Below, in pieces: positions 16,992 to 25,384 of a stretch of DNA of 42,958 nucleotides. Location: assembly GCA_019931245.1 (NCBI GenBank), contig JAINDL010000027.1, positions 1-42,958 of the forward strand. Reading direction: 5' to 3'. Origin of the DNA: Bryobacteraceae bacterium CoA2 C42 (lineage in GTDB: Bacteria; Acidobacteriota; Terriglobia; Bryobacterales; Bryobacteraceae). Each line of letters opens with the position of its first letter. Position 1 is the stretch's first letter. The position numbers were made by a program, and so were the translations under genes. The notes under the pieces are model-generated. The model had not been told where the DNA came from and made no database searches. It was given only the letters and a program-made list of their open reading frames with translations.

Positions 16992-18751
16992 GATTGTGGA
17001 TAGCCGCGCTCACCTGCTATACCGCGCTGGCGCAGGAACCGCAGAAGAAAACGATCGTGGTGACAGGCGCCTATGAGGCCATCCCCCTCGAAGAGGCCGA
17101 CCGGAACGTGAAGGCGATTCCGGCCCGGGAGTTGGCCCCGCTGGCTGGATCGATCAGCGATCTGATGAATCTCGACGCCTCGGTGGACCTGCGCGAACGC
17201 GCACCCGGGGCCGTCAACAGCGGCCTGTCGATTCGCGGCGGCAGCTTCGGCCAATCGCTGATTCTCTGGAACGGCCTCCGGCTCAACAGCGCGCACACGG
17301 CCAATCTCAGCATGGACCTGCCGATTCCGCTCGAGTCGATGGCGCAGGTGGAGATCCTCAAAGGCTCCGGGTCCACGCTCTACGGCTCGGACGCCACGGC
17401 CGGGGTGGTCAACGTGATCTCCCGGCCGCCGGCGTTCAGCGAGGTGCGCTTCCGCAGCGGCTTCGGCAATTGGGGCACGCAGCAGCAGCACGCCTCGGTT
17501 GCCTACGTCGGCAAGGGCCTCGCCCAACACTGGACCATGGCGCGCGACTTCTCCCGCGGCTTCATGGCCAACCGCGACTATCGCAACCTGTCTCTCGCCT
17601 CGCAGACGCAGTTCCGGCAGACCGAAATCACGCTGGCGCTGAACGACCGCCCCTACGGCGCCGAGCAGTTCTATGGCAACTTCAACTCCTGGGAGCGGAC
17701 CAAGGGCTGGTTTGCCGGGCTGCGCCAGGGTCTCGGAAAGAAGACCGATGTGCAGTTTGCCTACCGCCGCAACACCGATCTGTTCGTCCTCTACCGCGAC
17801 CGTCCCCAAGTGTTCACGAACCGGCATGCCGTCGAAACCTGGCAGGCCAGTCTCCGCCGCGTCGAGAACCTGCCGCGGAACGCGCGGTTGCACTATGGCG
17901 CTGAGTTTCTGGGCGACCGGATTGAGTCGAATAATCTCGGCCGCCACGCCCGCGCCCGCTCGGCCGTCTATGCGGCTTACGACATCCGCGCCCTGCGCCG
18001 TTTTTCGCTCACCCTGGGCCTGCGCGACGAGATCTATCGCAACTTCCAACACCAGTGGAACCCTTCGGCGGGCGCCGGTTTCTGGCTGAACTCGTGGGCC
18101 AAGCTGCGGGCCTCCGCCAGCCGGGCGTTCCGCCTGCCCACTTACACCGATCTCTACTACCGCGACCCGGCCAACATCGGCAACCCACTCCTGCGCCCGG
18201 AACGGGCCTGGACCTACGAAGGAGGCCTCGACCTTTCGCTGCCGGGCGAAGCCAAGGCCTCCGTCACCGTCTTTCAACGCCGCGAGCGGGACGGCATCGA
18301 CTTCGTCCGCCGCTCCCCGGCCGACATCTGGCGCGCGACCAACTTCCAGGCGCTCAACTTCACCGGCGTCGAAGCGCAGTGGCGGACCGTGGCCGCGCGC
18401 CGCCACCGGATTGAGCTGTCCTACACGGGATTGAACGGAGCCCAGACGGTCTTGATGGGTCTGCAATCGAAGTATGTCTTTAACTATCCCCGCCACGCGG
18501 GCGTAGCCAGCTGGCAGGCGGCCTGGAGCAATGGCCTGCTGGCGAGAACCCGGCTCGGCGCTATCGAACGCTTCAGCCGGTCGCCCTACGCAGTCTGGGA
18601 CGTGTTCCTTTCCTGGCAGAAAGGCCGCGTACGCCCGTACCTGCAGCTGGCCAATCTCACGTCCACCCGATACGAGGAGTTGATCGGGGTCCGCATGCCC
18701 GGCCGCAGTGCGATGGGGGGCCTCGAACTTGTTCTCTACCGGCCGCGATAA
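16988..18751 (+). CDS. TonB-dependent outer membrane receptor
   Basis: 587 aa. The ATG at 16988 overlaps the PIG-L stop and begins a signal peptide (MRLWIAALTCYTALAQ); the open frame extends 58 codons upstream, but those lie inside the previous gene. The plug domain runs from about 35 to 150, with NSGLSIRGGSFGQS, SMAQVEILKGSGSTLYGS and AGVVNVISR. The remaining 22-strand barrel is short, as in BtuB-type vitamin or siderophore receptors. There is no N-terminal carboxypeptidase-like or signalling domain. The C-terminus (GLELVLYRPR) is compatible with outer membrane insertion. Ligand unknown; no btu or fhu genes are nearby. Confidence 0.93.
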   Translation: MRLWIAALTCYTALAQEPQKKTIVVTGAYEAIPLEEADRNVKAIPARELAPLAGSISDLMNLDASVDLRERAPGAVNSGLSIRGGSFGQSLILWNGLRLNSAHTANLSMDLPIPLESMAQVEILKGSGSTLYGSDATAGVVNVISRPPAFSEVRFRSGFGNWGTQQQHASVAYVGKGLAQHWTMARDFSRGFMANRDYRNLSLASQTQFRQTEITLALNDRPYGAEQFYGNFNSWERTKGWFAGLRQGLGKKTDVQFAYRRNTDLFVLYRDRPQVFTNRHAVETWQASLRRVENLPRNARLHYGAEFLGDRIESNNLGRHARARSAVYAAYDIRALRRFSLTLGLRDEIYRNFQHQWNPSAGAGFWLNSWAKLRASASRAFRLPTYTDLYYRDPANIGNPLLRPERAWTYEGGLDLSLPGEAKASVTVFQRRERDGIDFVRRSPADIWRATNFQALNFTGVEAQWRTVAARRHRIELSYTGLNGAQTVLMGLQSKYVFNYPRHAGVASWQAAWSNGLLARTRLGAIERFSRSPYAVWDVFLSWQKGRVRPYLQLANLTSTRYEELIGVRMPGRSAMGGLELVLYRPR

Positions 18752-18770
18752 ACTATACGAGAGATCCGCC

Positions 18771-20246
18771 TTGCTTCGACATCTTTGCATCTTCGTCCTG
18801 CTGGGGACCCATGGGGTGGCCCGCGCCGCCGAATCGGGTCAACTCGATGCGAACGTGTCGCTGTTTACCGTGATGTGCGCCCTGCACGCGGCGGGCTATG
18901 ACGCCGAGATCGATTCGCCGAACAACCACCCGCTGCGCGCCGCCGCCGTGCGGAACCTCGCCAGCCGCAACCTGACGACGGCCGGAGAGCTCCGCGAGTG
19001 GCTTGAAAACCGCAAGCTCGGGCCCAAACGCCTCGATCTGAACCGCTTCATCTCCTTTGCCCTGTCCGTCGACGGCCCACCGAAGTTCAACTACAAATTC
19101 GCCTCGCACGAGATGCCGCCCGATGTGGTGCCGCTGGCCGGTTTTGAACGGCTCATCAGCCGCTTCTACGCCGAAGCCCAGGTGGAGGAGCTGTACAAGC
19201 AGGCGCAGCCCGCCATCGAGCGCACTCTCGCCAGCTATCAGCCGGCCGTTGTGCAGACCCTCAGTCAGGTCAACGGCTACCTGCGCAACCCGACCAGCGG
19301 CTACGCCGGCCGTCGCTTCTCGATCATCGTCGAACTGCTCGGCCCCCCGAACCAGATTCAGACCCGCGCCTACCGCGACGACTATTACCTCATCCTTACC
19401 CCCTCGCCCGAACTGCAGACGGACTATATCCGCTATGCCTACCTGCAGTACCTGCTCGACCCGCTGAGCTTCAAATTCGCCGCCAAACTCGACAAGAAGA
19501 AGCCCCTTATCGATCTGGCCCAGGCCGCCCCGGCGCTCGAAGAACACTATAAAACCGACTTCTCGCTGCTCACGACCGCCAGCCTCATCCGCGCCATCGA
19601 AGCCCGCATCGACCGCCGCAAGAGCCCCGACCAGGCCCTCCGCGAAGGATTCATCCTCACACCCTACTTCAGCGAGGCGCTCGCCAAATACGAAGCCCAG
19701 GAGGCTTCCCTGCGCCTCTACTACCCCGAGATGATCGACGCCATCGACATCAAAAAGGAAGATAAGCGCCTCACCACCGTCGACTTTTTGAAGGACCGGC
19801 CGGTGAAGACCATCACCGTCGTCGCCCAGGAGGAGAAGGTGGAGTTGACCGGGGTCTTCAAGACGCTCGACGACGCCGAAACCCTCTACCGCGCCGCCAA
19901 ACTCGAACCTTCCCGTGACCTGTTCCTCCGCGCCCTGCAGGAGACCGCCGACCAACCGCTCCACGCCAAGGCTTATTATGGTTTGGGCCGTGTCGCCGCG
20001 CGCCAGGCCAACCTTGAGTTGGCCGAAAAGATGTTCACCAAAGTCCTGGATCTCTCCCCCGACCCGCAAACCAAGGCCTGGACCCACGTCTATCTGGGCA
20101 ACCTGGCCGAGCGGGCCCAGGAGCCTCAGCAGGCCCAGGCGCAGTTCGCAGCCGCCCTGGCCATTCCCGGCGCAACCGCTGCGGCCCGCCAGGCCGCTCA
20201 GCAGGCGCTCAACAAGTTAGTTAACACCCCGAAGGAGAAGCAATAA
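18771..20246 (+). CDS. Exported protein with C-terminal TPR repeats, unknown function
   Basis: 491 aa from a TTG start at 18771, chosen because GAGAG stands 7 nt before it and the product then begins with a signal peptide (LLRHLCIFVLLGTHGVARA). The frame stays open back to 18708 inside the TonB receptor gene, which would spoil that signal. Residues 40-370 form a helical domain I do not recognise. It contains a conserved-looking DYYLILTPSPELQTDYIRYA followed by YLQYLLDPL, which could be a degenerate metallopeptidase-like core, but no HExxH is present. The last 120 residues hold about three TPR units (TLYRAAKLEPSRDLFLRAL, AKAYYGLGRVAARQANLELA). It is followed by another exported TPR protein 2 nt on. 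Confidence 0.78.
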   Translation: MLRHLCIFVLLGTHGVARAAESGQLDANVSLFTVMCALHAAGYDAEIDSPNNHPLRAAAVRNLASRNLTTAGELREWLENRKLGPKRLDLNRFISFALSVDGPPKFNYKFASHEMPPDVVPLAGFERLISRFYAEAQVEELYKQAQPAIERTLASYQPAVVQTLSQVNGYLRNPTSGYAGRRFSIIVELLGPPNQIQTRAYRDDYYLILTPSPELQTDYIRYAYLQYLLDPLSFKFAAKLDKKKPLIDLAQAAPALEEHYKTDFSLLTTASLIRAIEARIDRRKSPDQALREGFILTPYFSEALAKYEAQEASLRLYYPEMIDAIDIKKEDKRLTTVDFLKDRPVKTITVVAQEEKVELTGVFKTLDDAETLYRAAKLEPSRDLFLRALQETADQPLHAKAYYGLGRVAARQANLELAEKMFTKVLDLSPDPQTKAWTHVYLGNLAERAQEPQQAQAQFAAALAIPGATAAARQAAQQALNKLVNTPKEKQ

Positions 20247-20248
20247 TC

Positions 20249-20998
20249 ATGTCCCGTTTTGTCCGCCTCGCCTGCAGCGTGGGCCTGTTGGCCGCAGTCG
20301 CGCTGGCCCAGCCCAAGCCGAAGTCCCAGAAAGAAGTCGATGCCATCATGGCCATGCAGAACGCCCAGGATGCCGATTCCCGCATCAAGGCCGCGCAGGC
20401 GCTCATCACCAAGTTCGCCGACACGGAGTTCAAGCCCTTCGCGCTCTACGTGATCGCCTCCTCCTACCAGCAGAAAGGGGATGCCGAAAATGCGATCGTC
20501 TGGGCCGAAAAGACGCTGGAAGTCGACAAAACCAACTTCATGTGTATGAACATGATCGCCACCGGACTCGCCCAGAAGACCCGCGAATTCGACCTCGATA
20601 AAGAGGACAAACTCGGCCGCGCCGTCAAAATGGCCAACGCCGCCATGGAAGCGGTCAAGACCGCCACCAAGCCCAACCCGCAGATTCCCGACGACCAGTG
20701 GGAGATGATCAAGAAGGAGTACACGGCCGAAGCGCATCAGGCCCTGGGTCTCGTCGCCATGGCGCGCAAGAAGTATCCGGATGCCATCGCGGCCTTCAAG
20801 ACCGCCGCCGAGACGACCCCGCAGCCGGATCCGGCAACCCTCGTCCGCCTGGCGAGCGCCTATAACCTGGCCAACCAGCCGGACAACGCTATCGCCGCCG
20901 CCGACCGCGCCATGGCCGTGCCGGACGTCAACCCCGCCATCAAGCAGGTTGCCGCCGCCGAAAAAGAACGCGCTGCCAAAGCAAAGGCTGGTAAGTAG
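20249..20998 (+). CDS. Exported TPR-repeat protein
   Basis: 249 aa with a clear signal peptide (MSRFVRLACSVGLLAAVALA). The mature part is a chain of TPR-like helical pairs: PFALYVIASSYQQKGDAENA, MCMNMIATGLAQ, EAHQALGLVAMARKKYPDA and LVRLASAYNLANQPDNA. Likely a periplasmic protein-protein interaction scaffold. The ATG follows the stop of the preceding TPR gene by 2 nt and has AAGGAGAAG as ribosome binding site (upstream of 20249), so the two form an operon with the TonB receptor. No enzymatic motif. Confidence 0.88.
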   Translation: MSRFVRLACSVGLLAAVALAQPKPKSQKEVDAIMAMQNAQDADSRIKAAQALITKFADTEFKPFALYVIASSYQQKGDAENAIVWAEKTLEVDKTNFMCMNMIATGLAQKTREFDLDKEDKLGRAVKMANAAMEAVKTATKPNPQIPDDQWEMIKKEYTAEAHQALGLVAMARKKYPDAIAAFKTAAETTPQPDPATLVRLASAYNLANQPDNAIAAADRAMAVPDVNPAIKQVAAAEKERAAKAKAGK

Positions 20999-21004
20999 AA
21001 CGGA

Positions 21005-21706
21005 ATGGGTGCGGCCTGGGAGCCTCTGGCCGTTAAGATCGGCCATTCGTTCGCGCGTCCGGAACTCCTCGTTCGCGCCCTTACGCACAAGTCCCGCATC
21101 GCCGGAAACTCCCGGTCGGATCCCACTCGGGATAACGAACAGCTGGAGTTTCTCGGCGATGCGGTCCTGGGTTTTCTCGTCAGCGAGGCTCTCCTGGCCC
21201 GTTTCCCGGACTACCCGGAAGGCAAGTTGTCAAAGCTCAAGGCGTGGCTCGTCTCCGCCGCTCACCTGCTGGCCATCGCCGAAGCGCTCGCACTCGGCGA
21301 CTATCTCCAACTTGGGCGCGGCGAAGAGATGAGCGGCGGGCGCGCAAAAAGGGCTCTGCTGGTGAACGCGGTGGAGGCCATCCTGGCCGCTCTGTACCTT
21401 GACGGGGGCATGCCGGCCGCCCGCGCGTTCGTGGAGACCCACCTGCTCCCCGCCGCCCCCCTGCTCGCCGCCGGCGCGCCGCCCGCGGTGGTCGATTATA
21501 AGACCCTCCTGCAGGAAAAGGCGCAGGCGCGCAAGATCGCCCCCCCCAAGTACGTCACCGTCGCCGAGCGCGGACCGGAGCACGCCAAGCGGTTTACCAT
21601 CGAAGTCCGCGTGGGCAAGGCCTGGCAGGCCGCGGCCGAAGGAGTCTCCAAAAAGGAAGCCAGCCAGCGCGCCGCCGAACTGCTGCTGGCGCAGTGGAAC
21701 GCCTAA
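21005..21706 (+). CDS. rnc: Ribonuclease III
   Basis: 233 aa endonuclease for double-stranded RNA (rRNA and mRNA processing). The signature is NEQLEFLGDAVLGFLV (44-59), with E48 and D52 matching E. coli E41 and D45. The second catalytic pair reads LLVNAVEAILAALYLDGG: E124 matches E117, but the position of D114 is Asn121. The dsRNA-binding domain follows from about residue 160 (VDYKTLLQEKAQARK...KKEASQRAAELLL). The ATG has GAACGGA upstream. Its end lies 35 nt before the preferred motA start. Confidence 0.94.
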   Translation: MGAAWEPLAVKIGHSFARPELLVRALTHKSRIAGNSRSDPTRDNEQLEFLGDAVLGFLVSEALLARFPDYPEGKLSKLKAWLVSAAHLLAIAEALALGDYLQLGRGEEMSGGRAKRALLVNAVEAILAALYLDGGMPAARAFVETHLLPAAPLLAAGAPPAVVDYKTLLQEKAQARKIAPPKYVTVAERGPEHAKRFTIEVRVGKAWQAAAEGVSKKEASQRAAELLLAQWNA

Positions 21707-21741
21707 AACCGGGCAGTTTCCGGCCGATAACGCCCATAGCT

Positions 21742-22596
21742 ATGTTTGTCATTATTGGTGCGCTTATCGTTATTGGCTCCGTGATCGGAGGCTACCTGCT
21801 TTCCCACGGAAAAATGCAGATTCTGTTTCAGCCCTTCGAGCTGCTGATCATTCTCGGGGCGGCCATCGGGACGCTGCTGATTGCCAATCCTCTCTCGGTG
21901 GTCATCGGGGTGGTCAAGGGGATGCTCGGCACCCTGAAGGGTAGCCACTACACCAAAGCCTTCTATACCGAACAGTTGAAGATGTTGAACGAGCTGTTCA
22001 CCTATGCCCGCAAAAACGGTCTGGTGAAGCTGGAGGCCGACGTCGAGGAGCCGGATAAGAGCCCTCTGTTTGCCAACTACAAGAGCCTGGTAAGCAACCA
22101 TCACGCCCTCCACTTCATCTGCGATACCCTCCGTATGGCGATCAGCGGGGGTGTGGGGCACTTTGAAATCGATCAGATGATGGAGCTCGACATGGAGGTC
22201 CATCACCACGAAGCCGAAGAACCGGTGCATGCTCTGAATACAATGTCGGATGCCTTACCCGGCCTGGGGATTGTGGCCGCGGTGCTCGGTATCGTCATTA
22301 CGATGAACTCGCTCGGCGGCCCCCCCGAGGAGGTCGGCCACCATGTGGCCGCCGCGCTCGTCGGCACCTTCCTTGGCATTTTGATGTGTTACGGCTTCTT
22401 CGGACCGCTGGCCGCGAACATGGGGAAAATCACCCTGGCGGAGAAGGAGTATTACAACTTCCTCCGCGTCGGTTTGATTAACTTCATCAAAGGCTCGGCC
22501 CCGATCCTGGCCGCCGAGTTCGCTCGCCGGTCCATCCCGGCCCACGTGCGCCCTTCGTTCAAGGAAATGGAAAAGGCCGTCAAGGGAGGCGCGTAA
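21742..22596 (+). CDS. motA: Flagellar motor stator protein MotA (first copy)
   Basis: 284 aa inner-membrane protein that, with MotB, forms the ion-driven torque generator. Four membrane spans: FVIIGALIVIGSVIGGYLL at the start, LLIILGAAIGTLLIA, then after the cytoplasmic loop LPGLGIVAAVLGIVITM and LVGTFLGILMCYGFFGPLA, the standard MotA layout. ATG 21742 gives the family N-terminus; an upstream GTG at 21694 would add 16 non-conserved residues and overlap rnc. The acidic loop (VEEPDKSPLF) corresponds to the region that contacts FliG. It is paired with motB 2 nt downstream. Confidence 0.94.
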   Translation: MFVIIGALIVIGSVIGGYLLSHGKMQILFQPFELLIILGAAIGTLLIANPLSVVIGVVKGMLGTLKGSHYTKAFYTEQLKMLNELFTYARKNGLVKLEADVEEPDKSPLFANYKSLVSNHHALHFICDTLRMAISGGVGHFEIDQMMELDMEVHHHEAEEPVHALNTMSDALPGLGIVAAVLGIVITMNSLGGPPEEVGHHVAAALVGTFLGILMCYGFFGPLAANMGKITLAEKEYYNFLRVGLINFIKGSAPILAAEFARRSIPAHVRPSFKEMEKAVKGGA

Positions 22597-22598
22597 AC

Positions 22599-23513
22599 AT
22601 GTCCCAGGAACAGCCCATCTATGTCATTAAAAAGATTATCAAAAAGGGCGGACACCATGGCGGAGCCTGGAAGGTCGCTTACGCCGACTTTGTCACCGCG
22701 ATGATGGCGTTCTTCATGGTCCTCTGGCTGTTAAGCTCGTCCGAGGAGGTTCAAAAGGCCGTCGGTGGCTACTTCTCTGATCCCGACGGAAGCGGTAAAC
22801 AGATCGGCACCCAGGAGGCTGGAGCGGGGGGCGAGTCGATCAACCTGGCGGCCCGCGACATGGAAAAACTTAAGGATAAGCTCGAAGCGGCCATGAGCGA
22901 GACGCCCCAGTTCCAGAAAATCAAGGAACAGGTAAAGATGATTGTGAAAGGCGATGGACTTCGCGTCGAACTGCTCGAGACCGATATTGGAACCTTCTTT
23001 GAGTCCGGCAGCCCGGCCCCTACCGAGCGGGCTACCGTGATCCTGGGCACCTTGGCCCAGGAGCTTGGCAAGTTACCAAACCGCATCGTGATTGAGGGGC
23101 ATACCGACTCGAAACCCTTCCAGGGCGATTACTCGAACTGGGAGCTTTCGGCCGACCGCGCCAATACGGCTCGCCGCGTCATGCAGATGTACGGTGTTCG
23201 CGCCAACCAAGTCGCGCAGATTCGAGGCTTTTCCGACCAGACCCTGCGGCTGGCCGACAAGCCGGAAGACCCTTCCAATCGCCGCATCTCCATTATCATC
23301 CAATACCTCAACCCGCCCAAGGTACCGGCGACGCCGCCCACTGACAAAAAAGACGGCCACGGCAAGCCCTCCTCCCCGTCCGATCCAGCCGCCAAGCCGG
23401 ATGCGCATGGCGCTGCCCCTGCCGATCACGCCAAAGCCGATCACGCCAAAGCCGATCACGCCCCTGCCGATCACGCCAAACAACCCGCCGCCAAGCCCGC
23501 CGCCGGGCATTAA
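22599..23513 (+). CDS. motB: Flagellar motor stator protein MotB (first copy)
   Basis: 304 aa. The single membrane span carries the ion-binding Asp30 (AYADFVTAMMAFFMVLWLL). A plug/linker region follows, then an OmpA-like peptidoglycan-binding domain (about 150-240) with IEGHTDSKPF and NWELSADRANTARRVM. The last 60 residues are an unusual Pro/Ala/His/Lys/Asp tail containing four tandem ADHAx units encoded by an exact 15-bp repeat. GGGAGG precedes the ATG. It forms a tight pair with motA and faces a second motAB pair on the other strand, 63 nt away. Confidence 0.95.
   Translation: MSQEQPIYVIKKIIKKGGHHGGAWKVAYADFVTAMMAFFMVLWLLSSSEEVQKAVGGYFSDPDGSGKQIGTQEAGAGGESINLAARDMEKLKDKLEAAMSETPQFQKIKEQVKMIVKGDGLRVELLETDIGTFFESGSPAPTERATVILGTLAQELGKLPNRIVIEGHTDSKPFQGDYSNWELSADRANTARRVMQMYGVRANQVAQIRGFSDQTLRLADKPEDPSNRRISIIIQYLNPPKVPATPPTDKKDGHGKPSSPSDPAAKPDAHGAAPADHAKADHAKADHAPADHAKQPAAKPAAGH
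23421..23480 (+). repeat. Four tandem 15-bp repeats in the motB tail
   Basis: Units GCCGATCACGCCAAA at 23421, 23436 and 23466, with one variant ending CCCCT at 23451. Each encodes ADHAK (or ADHAP), so the copy number can change without shifting frame. Confidence 0.9.
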
Positions 23514-23576
23514 GCAGCCACCCTCCAACCGGCGGTTGATCCCCTTGCCGATCAGCCGCCTGCTCCTGCGCTCCCT

Positions 23577-24326
23577 CTACCGGTGCGGCTCCAACCGCGC
23601 CGCCGCCTCATTCAACACGACAATGTCCACCCGTCGGTTCTGTTCCCTGCCCTGCTCGGTCTCATTATCGGCAATAGGCATCGTATCGGCATAACCCATC
23701 ACGGCCATCCGCCCCCGTGCAATGTGATACCGCTCATCGAGCAGCGCCATGACCGAGATGGCCCGCGCCGCCGATAAATCCCAGTTACTACGAAACCGGG
23801 CCGTTTGAATAGGCACAGCATCCGTATGGCCTTCGAGCCGGATCGGATTCCCCAGATCGCTCAGCGTGTCGGCTACCCGCTCAATCGCCGGCAGCGCCGT
23901 CTCATACACCCCATCGTCTCCCACCGGAAAAAACGCCGCCTGCCGCAGGCTCACCACCAATCCCCGGTCCGTCAGTTGCATCTGAATCGACCCGCTCTTG
24001 ATCTCCTGCTTCAGCTCGTTGACGAGCTTCTCGAGCGCCGTCTGAAGATTCGCCTGACTGCCGCCCGGGCCACGCCACTGTGCATTACCCACGCCCTTGT
24101 GATCCACCGAGCCGCCCAGAATCCCGACAATCTTCGCTACCAGTTCGTCCTTTTCGAGCGCCCGCTTAACGGAATCCGAGATCATCTCCTGCCGCCCTTT
24201 ATCGGCCTGCGAACTGGCGAACATCACCACAAAGAACGCAAACAGCAGCGTGATAAAATCCGCGTAGGAAACAAGCCAACGCTCGTGGTTCTCGGGCTCG
24301 GGAACGCGCCGGCGTCCGCTCCTCAT
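23577..24326 (-). CDS. motB: Flagellar motor stator protein MotB (second copy)
   Basis: 249 aa. The start at 24326 overlaps the motA stop by 4 nt (ATGA) and has GGGGGAAGAA in front; the open frame runs further back only inside motA. The membrane helix holds the ion-binding Asp23 (LVSYADFITLLFAFFVVMFAS), and the OmpA-like domain reads LEGHTDAVPIQ...NWDLSAARAISVM and ends with REQNRRVDIVV. It is shorter than the first MotB and lacks the His-rich tail. The sequences differ enough that the two are paralogues, not a recent duplication. Confidence 0.95.
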   Translation of the reverse strand: MRSGRRRVPEPENHERWLVSYADFITLLFAFFVVMFASSQADKGRQEMISDSVKRALEKDELVAKIVGILGGSVDHKGVGNAQWRGPGGSQANLQTALEKLVNELKQEIKSGSIQMQLTDRGLVVSLRQAAFFPVGDDGVYETALPAIERVADTLSDLGNPIRLEGHTDAVPIQTARFRSNWDLSAARAISVMALLDERYHIARGRMAVMGYADTMPIADNETEQGREQNRRVDIVVLNEAAARLEPHR

Positions 24327-25129
24327 TTCTTCCCCCGGCGGTTCGGCCAGCTCGTATCGAGATACATTTCCAGTTTGTCCTTTATCAGTTTGGGATTCAG
24401 ACCATCGACAATCGCCAACACCCCTTCGAGCATCATCTCGCGGGACTCGGTTTCGAGACGCGCCCGGGCTTTTATCTTGTTCCCAGCGGGCAGAAACAGC
24501 AGGTTGGCAAACGCCACCCCATACACCGTCGCCACGAAAGAAACCGCAATGCCGTGCCCCACCCGGTCTATGTCGGCCAGGTTTTTCATCACCTGAATCA
24601 GACCCATCACAGCGCCAATGATTCCCACCGTCGGGGAGTAACTCCCCGCACTCTCCCAAATCTTGGCCTCGTGCTCGACCCGCAGCTCCTGAATCGTAAT
24701 CTCCAGCTCCATCACCCGCCGGATCTCGGCCCCTTCCACCCCGTCCACCGCCAGGTTCAACGCCTTCCGTAAAAACGGGTCCGCGATGTTGTCAAACTCG
24801 TCCTCAAGGGAAACCATCCCCGTCCGCCGCGCCCGGTGCGCCAGCGAATAAATCAACTCCACCAGCTCCTGCTTCGAGGTCGGTGACTCAAACAACACAT
24901 CCCGCAGCCGCCAAATCCCACCCCGCAGCGCCGCCAACGGATAATGCACCATCACCGCCCCCAGCGTCCCTCCCAGAACAATCAGCAGCGCGGTCACCTG
25001 CGAGATATCGTGCAGCGAACCACCCTCCAGAATGAGCCCGCCCACAATCGCCGCCACGGCGACCACCAGACCTCCCAGAGTCGCCAAATCCAGCCGCAGC
25101 TTCGAGGTACCGGCCGCTTTATTCGCCAT
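24323..25129 (-). CDS. motA: Flagellar motor stator protein MotA (second copy)
   Basis: 268 aa. Membrane spans at about 14-34 (LATLGGLVVAVAAIVGGLIL), 40-58, 154-176 and 186-206. The conserved PTVGIIGAVMGLIQVM and GHGIAVSFVATVYGVAFANL segments are those of MotA/PomA proteins. ATG 25129 (MANKAAGTSK) is preferred over the one 10 codons upstream because it fits the family length. It overlaps the 3' end of flbD by 11 nt. With flbD and motB2 it forms the minus-strand flagellar cluster. Confidence 0.94.
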   Translation of the reverse strand: MANKAAGTSKLRLDLATLGGLVVAVAAIVGGLILEGGSLHDISQVTALLIVLGGTLGAVMVHYPLAALRGGIWRLRDVLFESPTSKQELVELIYSLAHRARRTGMVSLEDEFDNIADPFLRKALNLAVDGVEGAEIRRVMELEITIQELRVEHEAKIWESAGSYSPTVGIIGAVMGLIQVMKNLADIDRVGHGIAVSFVATVYGVAFANLLFLPAGNKIKARARLETESREMMLEGVLAIVDGLNPKLIKDKLEMYLDTSWPNRRGKK

Positions 25130-25334
25130 GACCGGGCGTCCCCGCGTCCATCGTCCCATTCACCCGCCGCTGAAACGCCACCACTCGAGCAACAACATCG
25201 TCCGGGGTCTCCCGCACCACCACCCGGTGACCGTTCGTCAAACGAATAATCGTGTCGGGCAAGGATTCAATCTGCTCGATTAAATCAGAGTTGAGCACCA
25301 ACGGGGAACCGTTGATGCGGGTCAGGGCTATCAT
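25119..25334 (-). CDS. flbD: Flagellar FlbD family protein
   Basis: 71 aa. The sequence MIALTRINGSPLVLNSDL followed by IEQIESLPDTIIRLTNGHR matches the small FlbD family (not the Caulobacter regulator of the same name), usually found beside flagellar motor genes. It is predicted cytoplasmic, with no membrane segment. The C-terminal 15 residues past VVAFQRR are non-conserved. It lies directly upstream of motA2 and overlaps it, and about 50 nt downstream of the MerR-type regulator gene. Its exact role in the flagellum is not known. Confidence 0.88.
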   Translation of the reverse strand: MIALTRINGSPLVLNSDLIEQIESLPDTIIRLTNGHRVVVRETPDDVVARVVAFQRRVNGTMDAGTPGHGE

Positions 25335-25384
25335 GGGAGTTGGGCCTCATGCCACATTTCGCCCCAACGATGCGTTTCTTGAAC

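Noticed and set aside
13000-18000. Search for a dif or origin site at the skew change
   Set aside because: No dif-like 28-mer, DnaA-box cluster or AT-rich tract was seen; the region is fully coding.
23421-23480. Short direct repeats considered as a CRISPR array
   Set aside because: Units are contiguous with no spacers and lie in frame in motB.
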